The notes beneath the pieces were generated by a model. The model searched no databases. It was not told the origin of the DNA and saw only the letters and a program-made list of their open reading frames with translations. The translations under genes were made by a program, and so were the position numbers. Positions 1-4,293 of a stretch of 5,299 bases of DNA are shown here, piece after piece; position 1 is the stretch's first letter, and each line of letters starts with the position of its first letter. The stretch is from Spirochaetes bacterium RIFOXYC1_FULL_54_7 (GTDB lineage: Bacteria; Spirochaetota; Spirochaetia; Treponematales; UBA12059): the NCBI GenBank assembly GCA_001830645.1, contig MIBM01000368.1, positions 1 to 5,299 on the forward strand, given 5' to 3'.

Positions 1-255
1 ATTCTTCAGTATGCGGCAGGCAGGGGGGTACGCATCCCCGCCGAACTGAGCGTGATTGGCTACGACAACCTGCCTCCCGTCAAGGATATCTCGCCGCCGC
101 TGTCTACCGTTGACCATCCGGTAACCGAATTGGCCCGCCGGGCAACCAGGCTGCTGATAGATATCCTGAATTGCAGACGGACCGAACCCGTCCAGGAATG
201 GCTTGACACCGATTTCGTGGTCCGGGAATCGACCTCGATTTGTCTGGAAGACTGA
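1..255 (+). CDS. LacI-family transcriptional regulator, C-terminal part (5' end outside window)
   Basis: The frame is open from the first base to TGA 253-255, giving 84 visible residues. They match the end of the periplasmic-binding-protein-like sensor domain of LacI/GalR repressors. Visible hallmarks are 'RIPAELSVIGYDN' (family pattern: basic residue, hydrophobic, P, then S-V-x-G-[FY]-D), then 'PPLSTVDHPVTELARRA' (the P-L-[ST]-T-V strand and the following helix), a 'LLIDIL' helix, and a final strand 'TDFVVRESTS' typical of the C-terminus. The helix-turn-helix N-terminus lies outside the window. The stop codon overlaps the Shine-Dalgarno of the next gene and the gap is only 9 nt, so the repressor is co-transcribed with the enzymes and probably controls them in response to their sugar substrate (inference). 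The effector cannot be told from this fragment. Confidence 0.92.
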   Translation: MLQYAAGRGVRIPAELSVIGYDNLPPVKDISPPLSTVDHPVTELARRATRLLIDILNCRRTEPVQEWLDTDFVVRESTSICLED

Positions 256-260
256 GGAGG
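254..260 (+). promoter_or_regulatory. Ribosome binding site of the oxidoreductase gene
   Basis: GAGGAGG lies 4 nt before ATG 265 and overlaps the TGA stop of the LacI-family gene. It is a near-ideal Shine-Dalgarno sequence and decides the start of the oxidoreductase. The overlap suggests ribosomes ending on the repressor can re-initiate on the enzyme. Confidence 0.75.
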
Positions 261-264
261 TTCC

Positions 265-1398
265 ATGCTGCGTTTGGGAATAGCCGGGACCGGAGCCATG
301 GCTGCGTACCAGGTCCGCAAGTTCAGGGCTATGGATGGCTGTCAGATCAGCGCCTGCGTGGACCGTAACCCGGGAAATGCCGCTGATTTTGCGCTCAGGT
401 TTGGCATTCCCAGGCATTATAGTTCTATCACAGATCTCCTGGACGCAGGATGCTGCCAGGCCGTGTCCTGCGTCACCAGCGATAGCCAGCATGCCAGGAT
501 AGTCCTGGCTGCCCTGGAGCGGGGCTTGCCGGTCTTCTGTGAGAAGCCGTTAGCCAGGACCTTGCCTGAGTGCCAGGCCATGGCAGATCTGGCCGCCCGT
601 GCCGGCGTGCCCAACCTGGTCAACTTCTCCAAGCGCAATGCGCCAGCCCTGGCCGGGCTCAAAGCCATGGTAGAGTCCGGCGAGCTGGGCGAGCTTGTGG
701 CGGTGGAGGCTGAATATCTGCAGAGCTGGGTCCTGACCAAGGCCTGGGGGGATTGGCTGAGCACCCCGCGCTGGCGATGGCGGCTGCTACCTGGCGAGAG
801 CAGTGCCGGCGTCGCCGGCGACCTGGGCAGCCACCTGGTCGACGCGTTGCTCTACCTTTTTGGCGATCTGGTGCCTACCGGTGAAGCCCGCTCGGTCAAC
901 CTAGCCCAGGCCTTGGCCCAGGTCCTGGCCCAGGAGGCAGACGGTGGACAAGCTCTTGCGGCAGACGGCAGACAAGCTCCGGCGGCAGACGGCGGACAAG
1001 CCCCGATCCCCGGTGAGTTCCTGGCAGGATCCGGCCCGGTCTGTGTGACCTTTTCCGCCTCCGCAGTCCTGCCCGGTGGAGCACCTGTCCGGCTGCGTGC
1101 CAGCTGGATAGAGTCCGGAGCACTGGATGATTTCATGATAGTCGTGCATGGTTCCAGGGGCAAGGCTATCCTGGACTTCGGCCGCTCCCGCAGTGCGGTT
1201 GCCTGGTATGCGGATGCGAGTGAGCCAGTGACTATGGTCGAGGGACCGCAGACCCCTTCCACGTACCAGCGTTTTGTGGAGCTGGCTTCCAGGCAGAGGC
1301 CTATGGGTGCAGGGGGCGAGGACGGGCTGGATTTTGCCCAGGCCCTACGTACCCAGAGACTATTGGACAGCCTTGTCCCGGGAGGTCTACCACGATGA
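265..1398 (+). CDS. Gfo/Idh/MocA-family NAD(P)-dependent sugar oxidoreductase
   Basis: This 377-residue protein has the two-domain layout of the family, whose cytoplasmic enzymes oxidise or reduce hydroxyl groups of sugars, polyols or inositols with NAD(P). The Rossmann domain starts with 'GIAGTGAMA' (G8-x-G10, residues 5-13). The conserved 'EKP' is at 93-95, followed by the 'NFSKRNAPAL' region at 120-129 and 'GELGEL' at 139-144. The catalytic segment 'GDLGSHLVD' is at 185-193, with the expected His190 and Asp193. The start at 265 is set by AGGAGG at 255-260. The stop overlaps the next start by ATGA, implying translational coupling to the TIM-barrel isomerase. An oddity is an Ala/Gln/Gly-rich tandem-repeat insert at about residues 214-248, in the C-terminal beta-sheet domain where most members have a short loop. 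Family assignment is firm; the substrate is unknown. Confidence 0.93.
   Translation: MLRLGIAGTGAMAAYQVRKFRAMDGCQISACVDRNPGNAADFALRFGIPRHYSSITDLLDAGCCQAVSCVTSDSQHARIVLAALERGLPVFCEKPLARTLPECQAMADLAARAGVPNLVNFSKRNAPALAGLKAMVESGELGELVAVEAEYLQSWVLTKAWGDWLSTPRWRWRLLPGESSAGVAGDLGSHLVDALLYLFGDLVPTGEARSVNLAQALAQVLAQEADGGQALAADGRQAPAADGGQAPIPGEFLAGSGPVCVTFSASAVLPGGAPVRLRASWIESGALDDFMIVVHGSRGKAILDFGRSRSAVAWYADASEPVTMVEGPQTPSTYQRFVELASRQRPMGAGGEDGLDFAQALRTQRLLDSLVPGGLPR
904..936 (+). repeat. 12-bp in-frame tandem repeat (about 2.75 units)
   Basis: Units GCCCAGGCCTTG (904-915) and GCCCAGGTCCTG (916-927), plus a partial GCCCAGGAG (928-936), encode AQAL-AQVL-AQE at residues 214-224 of the oxidoreductase. 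The repeat runs directly into a separate 24-bp repeat. Unit length is a multiple of three, so copy-number change would not break the frame. Confidence 0.85.
937..1008 (+). repeat. 24-bp in-frame tandem repeat, three units
   Basis: Three direct units occupy 937-960, 961-984 and 985-1008. They share GCAGACGGYRGACAAGCYCY-type sequence and encode ADGGQALA, ADGRQAPA and ADGGQAPI (residues 225-248 of the oxidoreductase). Divergence is limited to a few, partly synonymous, positions, so the units arose by local duplication. The encoded segment looks like a flexible, hydrophilic surface loop. Confidence 0.9.
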
Positions 1399-2270
1399 AG
1401 CATCCCATGATAGGTACCTTGGTCAAGGGCGATGAGCAGCCTGAGCTGGCCATCAGGCAGCTGGCGGCACAGGGCTTCGAGAGTTTCTCCCTCATGTACT
1501 GGGGCCGGGTAAGCGGCGACCTGGCGAGTATCGCCAGCGCAGTACGCCAGGCTGCCGTGGAAACAGGCACGATTGTGAGTTCACTGGCTGTCTACGGTAA
1601 TCCCCTGAGCGGTGACGAAGTGGGGGCTGCAACACAGGCCGGTATTGCGGCCCTGCTCGAGCATGCTCACGGATTTGGCTGCTCCCTGGTCAGTTGTTTT
1701 GCCGGCAGGGTGCCGGGCACATCGGTGCCGGCCTCGATCGAGCCCTGGAAGGCTGTTTTTGGACCCCTGGCCGAACGTGCCGGAGCACGGGGCTTGCGCC
1801 TGGCCTTTGAAAACTGCCGCATGGGAGACACCTGGAAGACTGGTAAATGGAACATCGCCATCAATCCCGACGCCTGGCAGCTTATGTTCGGCACCTTGCC
1901 ATCGGAGGTTCTCGGGCTGGAATGGGAGCCCTGCCACCAGGTAGAGGCCCTTGCCGATCCGCTTGCCCAGCTGAAATCCTGGTTGCCACGCATCATCCAT
2001 GTCCACGGCAAGGATGCCAGGATAAACCGGGATCTTCTGGCCGCCCAGGGATTATACGGCAGCACCCGCTGGCACCAGTCCTGCCTGCCTGGTAATGGCG
2101 ACACGGATTGGTGCAAGCTGTTCCGGGTGCTCGGCTCTGGCGGCTACACCGGCACGGTAGACGTCGAAGGCTGGAACGATGCCGACTGGGTGGGGGAGCG
2201 CGAGCTGGAGGGGCAGCTGCGGGCCCTGGCCTATCTGAAGGAATGCCGGGCAGCTTCAGGCCCTCGCTAG
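1395..2270 (+). CDS. TIM-barrel sugar phosphate isomerase/epimerase (AP-endonuclease family 2 fold)
   Basis: This 291-residue protein has the length and motif order of the xylose-isomerase-like TIM-barrel family. Metal and active-site candidates lie at strand ends in the expected order: E139 in 'LRLAFEN', E178/H181 in 'LGLEWEPCH' (family usually D-x-x-H), H202/H204 with K206-D207 in 'IIHVHGKDA', and E258 in 'GTVDVEGW'. Such enzymes isomerise, epimerise or dehydrate sugars and inositol derivatives using a divalent metal. The start is fixed by GGGAGGT (1380-1386) and the ATGA overlap with the oxidoreductase. The coupled pair probably acts on one pathway, the oxidoreductase making or removing a keto group and this enzyme moving or epimerising it (inference). 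It could also be an inosose dehydratase or a 3-keto-sugar enzyme; specificity cannot be read here. Confidence 0.88.
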   Translation: MKHPMIGTLVKGDEQPELAIRQLAAQGFESFSLMYWGRVSGDLASIASAVRQAAVETGTIVSSLAVYGNPLSGDEVGAATQAGIAALLEHAHGFGCSLVSCFAGRVPGTSVPASIEPWKAVFGPLAERAGARGLRLAFENCRMGDTWKTGKWNIAINPDAWQLMFGTLPSEVLGLEWEPCHQVEALADPLAQLKSWLPRIIHVHGKDARINRDLLAAQGLYGSTRWHQSCLPGNGDTDWCKLFRVLGSGGYTGTVDVEGWNDADWVGERELEGQLRALAYLKECRAASGPR

Positions 2271-2329
2271 TCTTGAAGTTTGCCGGGCTGGATTGACTAA
2301 GCATATCCATCATTGACATTCTTGCATAC

Positions 2330-3328
2330 ATGACGATCAAGGATACGGTCCATGTCTACCGCCTGGTGGGCGGCGACAGGCTGGCCTGGCACGGCCGTTA
2401 CCATACCCACAACCCTGGGGAATACGAGTTCCACTGTTTCCTGGAAGGACAGGGCGCCTTCCTTTTGAACCGGTCCAGGTATCGCATAGACGGCAATGGC
2501 CTGTTCCTGACCAGGCCCATGGATTTCCATTCCATACTTCCCGGCTCTCTTGAAGGTCCTATCAGCTACTATGCCATACTGTTCGAACTGGATCTGGTCA
2601 ATCTGGATGACCAAGCCGCCTTGGCCTTGATGGATAGGGGCTTATCTGCCCCGGCCAGGGCTATCGAGCCCCGGGACCGTTTCCTGATAGAGGAACTGCA
2701 TCGACTCTTCCATGAGGGGTTGGCGGAAGCGTCCCCTATACTGGCCTCTTCCCCGGTCACCTCCCCGGCTGCTGCGCCGGTTGGCGCTCAGTCTGGTGTC
2801 CCGGTCAGCGTCCCTGCTATCTCTCCGGCAGCCACGCAGGTGCGGACCCGGGGGCATGGCAAGGCCGCGGCATATCTGTTGTTGAGCCTGATCCAGCGCT
2901 GGTATGGGACCGGGGATGCAGCTGACGCCGCAGCTACTCCGGCTTCCGGTGCCAGCACACACGTGAGCCGGGCCCTTGCAATCATGGAGCGTTCCGTGCG
3001 GGTCAAGTTGGATATGGGTGATCTGGCCAGCCGACTGGGCATGTCGGAGGAGCATTTCATACGCTTGTTCAAGGGTGTACTGGGAATGACGCCCTTCCAG
3101 TACTTCACGCGCCTCAAGGTGGAAGCAGCCTCTTCGGTATTGGTGGAGACAGGCTCCAGTGTAGGCAGTGTCGCGGAGCGCTTCGGCTTCGAAAACCCTT
3201 TCCACTTTTCTCGGGTCTTCAGTAAATGCACCGGCCTGTCGCCCCTGGCCTACCGTAAGACCTTCCGGGCCGTTTCCGGCTATCCTGCGCAGGAGGGCGT
3301 CAATAAAAGGGAGGATTCATGCGTTTGA
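2330..3328 (+). CDS. AraC-family transcriptional regulator with N-terminal cupin sensor domain
   Basis: This 332-residue protein has an N-terminal cupin-like sugar-sensing half ('HTHNPGEYEFHCFLEGQGAF', residues 25-44; 'LFLTRPMDFHSI', 58-69) and a C-terminal double helix-turn-helix. The first helix-turn-helix is about 232-248 ('LASRLGMSEEHFIRLFK'). The second contains 'VAERFGFENPFHFSRVFSK' at 281-299, followed by 'TGLSPLAYRK'. These are the classic AraC/XylS signatures, so it should be a ligand-responsive, usually activating, DNA-binding protein. Between the halves lies an Ala/Pro/Ser/Val-rich linker (about 134-172) and a second Ala-rich stretch (about 196-210), longer than usual. ATG 2330 is the only sensible start, yet no Shine-Dalgarno precedes it. 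The gene lies 59 nt after the isomerase and its last codons carry the RBS and start of a RidA-like gene remnant. It probably regulates the adjacent sugar genes. Confidence 0.93.
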   Translation: MTIKDTVHVYRLVGGDRLAWHGRYHTHNPGEYEFHCFLEGQGAFLLNRSRYRIDGNGLFLTRPMDFHSILPGSLEGPISYYAILFELDLVNLDDQAALALMDRGLSAPARAIEPRDRFLIEELHRLFHEGLAEASPILASSPVTSPAAAPVGAQSGVPVSVPAISPAATQVRTRGHGKAAAYLLLSLIQRWYGTGDAADAAATPASGASTHVSRALAIMERSVRVKLDMGDLASRLGMSEEHFIRLFKGVLGMTPFQYFTRLKVEAASSVLVETGSSVGSVAERFGFENPFHFSRVFSKCTGLSPLAYRKTFRAVSGYPAQEGVNKREDSCV

Positions 3329-3418
3329 TCCAGACCGACAAGGCTCCGATTCCGGCGTAGCATTATTCCCAGGCTGTGGTACACGTGTATGGATGGGCTC
3401 TGCAGGGACATGAACGAA
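3319..3418 (+). pseudogene. RidA (YjgF/YER057c/UK114) gene, N-terminal remnant
   Basis: A strong Shine-Dalgarno (GGGAGG, 3309-3314) inside the end of the araC gene precedes ATG 3319. The frame reads 'MRLIQTDKAPIPA', then TAG (3358-3360), then 'HYSQAVVHVYGW' in the same frame. RidA proteins, about 125-residue deaminases that hydrolyse reactive enamine/imine intermediates, begin with a pattern like x-I-x-T-x-K-A-P-x-x-[IL]-G-[HP]-Y-S-Q-A-V. The spacing from KAP to YSQA is that of the family, with the stop sitting about where I-G is expected. Homology fades after 'VVH' and the frame closes at 3421-3423. The gene was evidently the downstream partner of araC (10-nt overlap) and has lost most of its length. 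A 13-residue peptide may still be made. The right boundary is approximate. Confidence 0.72.
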
Positions 3419-3460
3419 TTTGATAAAATAGCTACACTGGCTATATATTACAATTTATGA
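3389..3460 (+). pseudogene. Possible second RidA fragment in another frame
   Basis: From ATG 3389 a 23-codon frame reads 'MDGLCRDMNEFDKI', then 'ATLAIYYNL', and stops at TGA 3458-3460. The core 'DMNEFDKI' followed six residues later by 'YY' resembles the central RidA stretch 'D-M-[NS]-[DE]-F-x-x-[IV]-N-x-x-Y-x-x-[FY]F'. If so, about 45-60 codons between the YSQA motif and this block have been deleted and the rest of the gene is gone. Against this, codons here are AT-rich, unlike upstream genes, and the match is short. The alternative is a meaningless upstream frame that happens to overlap the antitoxin start by ATGA and could couple its translation. Confidence 0.35.
3420..3449 (+). promoter_or_regulatory. 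Candidate promoter for the antitoxin gene
   Basis: TTGATA (3420-3425) is followed after 16 nt by TATATA (3442-3447), or after 18 nt by TATATT (3444-3449), close to the vegetative -35/-10 consensus. A transcript from it would begin about 3453-3457, at or just before ATG 3457, so the antitoxin message would be nearly leaderless. No Shine-Dalgarno precedes the start, which agrees with that reading. The surrounding DNA is AT-rich, so a chance match is possible. Confidence 0.35.
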
Positions 3461-3639
3461 TATCCGTTGGTGTAAGAGACCTGAAGAACCAACTTTACCA
3501 GTATCTTCAGTATGTCAAGCATGGGGAGAAGGTGCCAATTACTGAACACAATAGAGTGATCGCAGAAATAACACTTACATATAGTGGTGTATCGGATCAA
3601 GAAATTGAAACTGAACTTGAAAAGCTGGCAGCTGCATGA
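3457..3639 (+). CDS. Phd/YefM-family antitoxin, truncated by an in-frame stop
   Basis: The 60-residue frame begins 'MISVGVRDLKNQLYQYLQYV' and continues 'KHGEKVPITEHNRVIAEI'. That is the DNA-binding N-terminal domain of Phd/YefM (VapB-type) antitoxins, whose pattern is V-x-[EV]-[AL]-[RK]-x-x-L-x-x-x-[VL]-x-x-G-x-x-x-x-[IV]-T-x-x-x-x-x-[VA]-x-x-[IL]. These proteins repress their own promoter and neutralise a partner toxin with a flexible C-terminal tail. Here TGA 3637-3639 ends the protein after 'LEKLAAA', just where the toxin-binding tail should follow, and 34 family-like codons continue in the same frame. The remaining domain could still dimerise and bind DNA, but it has probably lost toxin neutralisation. 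There is no Shine-Dalgarno. Composition is AT-rich compared with the operon upstream, which suggests acquisition by transfer. Confidence 0.75.
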   Translation: MISVGVRDLKNQLYQYLQYVKHGEKVPITEHNRVIAEITLTYSGVSDQEIETELEKLAAA

Positions 3640-3741
3640 AAATTGATCAAGGCAAAGAGAAACCAATCCATTCCTCTCAGTACTGAAACGCCTATCGAAG
3701 TTGATTGGATATCGGTCTGCCAGGAAAATCGGTCAGGCTGA
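3640..3741 (+). pseudogene. Disconnected C-terminal tail of the Phd/YefM antitoxin
   Basis: Directly after TGA 3637-3639 the same frame stays open for 33 sense codons to TGA 3739-3741, starting 'KLIKAKRNQSIPLSTETPIE' and ending 'ISVCQENRSG'. Antitoxins paired with PIN toxins commonly read L-A-x-x-G-K-[IL]-x-x-[AP]-[KR]-[RK] here and finish with S-x-x-[IV]-x-E-[ND]-R. The stop sits where that conserved glycine belongs, so one G-to-T change (GGA to TGA) would explain it. Read through, the protein would be about 94 residues, normal for the family, ending one base before the toxin-like ATG at 3743 as in an intact operon. It is untranslated unless the stop is suppressed. Confidence 0.6.
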
Positions 3742-3742
3742 A

Positions 3743-3867
3743 ATGCTTTGCTATTATGACTCCAGCATTCTTTTAGCAATCTTTACACTTTAGACAGGGG
3801 AATGGCCGATCTGGCAAAATTCTTCAAGTTAAAAATCAATAACAGTAGTGAAGAAGTCTTTTTCTGA
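3743..3867 (+). pseudogene. VapC-like PIN-domain toxin, internally deleted remnant
   Basis: ATG 3743, one base after the restored antitoxin stop, reads 'MLCYYDSSILLAIFTL' and then TAG 3791-3793. 'YxDSSxLL' is the N-terminus of VapC-type PIN RNases, with the first catalytic aspartate (D6). In another frame, starting about 3784, 'YTLDRGMADLAKFFKLKI' runs to TGA 3865-3867. It resembles the VapC C-terminus (hydrophobic-T-x-D-x-x-[ML]-A-x-[LA]-A-x-x-x-G/K-[LI]-x-[VI]), where the aspartate is one of the acidic active-site residues. About 90-100 codons of a normal ~130-140 residue toxin, including other acidic residues, are missing and the two ends are out of frame, so the RNase cannot be functional. 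The N-terminal match is stronger than the C-terminal one. Confidence 0.6.
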
Positions 3868-3882
3868 CAACAGGAACCAGCT

Positions 3883-4293
3883 TCAAGCTCCTATTTTCTT
3901 GGATAAAACGCCCGCTTCCTCTGCCTTCCCGACCTGCTCAGACCAGTTTATGTGCATGCCTTCCTTCTCCATGGCCAGCATGAGGTTGGTCATCGCTTTA
4001 CCGGAAAACAGGCCAGAGTTCCGAAGGAAGGCGCCACTCTTCTTGCCGATAAGTGAACTGGCGTTTTTAAAAATCTTTGTGACGCACTCCGGAATCTTGC
4101 CGCTGAAAGCCGACACCGGTTCGGACAGTATCAGGATGTACTCATAGGCAGGCAGCCTGGCTCCGTCGTCTGTCCTGGCATCGAAGCTGTCCACCCGGTG
4201 CCCCATGGAACCCATACCCTTGGCCATGGCTTCTGCGTGGGCTGACAAGGAATTACCCGATCCTGCGGGGGCTACAACCAGTGCGATTCTCAT
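3883..4293 (-). CDS. Flavodoxin-fold protein (small, NAD(P)H-oxidoreductase/flavodoxin-like)
   Basis: This 136-residue protein begins 'MRIALVVAPAGSGNSLSAHA'. The first beta strand, a loop 'PAGSGNS' (residues 9-15) and the helix 'SAHAEAMAKGM' resemble the FMN phosphate-binding [ST]-x-[TS]-G-[NH]-[TS] loop of flavodoxin-like proteins. Next come 'GHRVDSFDA', 'YEYILILSEPVSAFSGKIP' (the second strand and FMN-side loop) and 'LIGKKSGAFLRNSGLFSGKA', in the family order of an alternating alpha/beta fold. It is cytoplasmic, with no signal peptide. ATG 4293 is chosen over an in-frame ATG 40 codons upstream because the sequence before it is the reverse-frame shadow of the neighbour, the start overlaps that gene's stop as ATGA, and a purine stretch (AAAGGGAAAG) precedes it. 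The P-loop-like motif is imperfect, so cofactor binding is uncertain. It is coupled to the membrane protein upstream. Confidence 0.75.
   Translation of the reverse strand: MRIALVVAPAGSGNSLSAHAEAMAKGMGSMGHRVDSFDARTDDGARLPAYEYILILSEPVSAFSGKIPECVTKIFKNASSLIGKKSGAFLRNSGLFSGKAMTNLMLAMEKEGMHINWSEQVGKAEEAGVLSKKIGA

Noticed and set aside
852..1403. Long minus-strand frames opposite the oxidoreductase repeats
   Set aside because: They are antisense shadows of a G+C-rich gene, rich in Arg/Pro/Ser, with no recognisable domain.
2293..2330. Promoter before the araC-like gene (TTGACT 2293-2298 or TTGACA 2313-2318)
   Set aside because: Neither has a convincing -10 element at 16-18 nt; the perfect TTGACA would place -10 inside the coding region.
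3637..3639. TGA in the antitoxin as selenocysteine or reassigned tryptophan
   Set aside because: The oxidoreductase, araC and minus-strand genes all end at TGA, no selenocysteine stem-loop is evident, and the family has glycine at this position.
3870..3900. Possible hairpin terminator around AGGAACCAGCTTCAAGCTCCT followed by T-rich sequence
   Set aside because: The stem is interrupted by a 4-nt bulge and has a 3-nt loop; too weak to call as a terminator for either strand.
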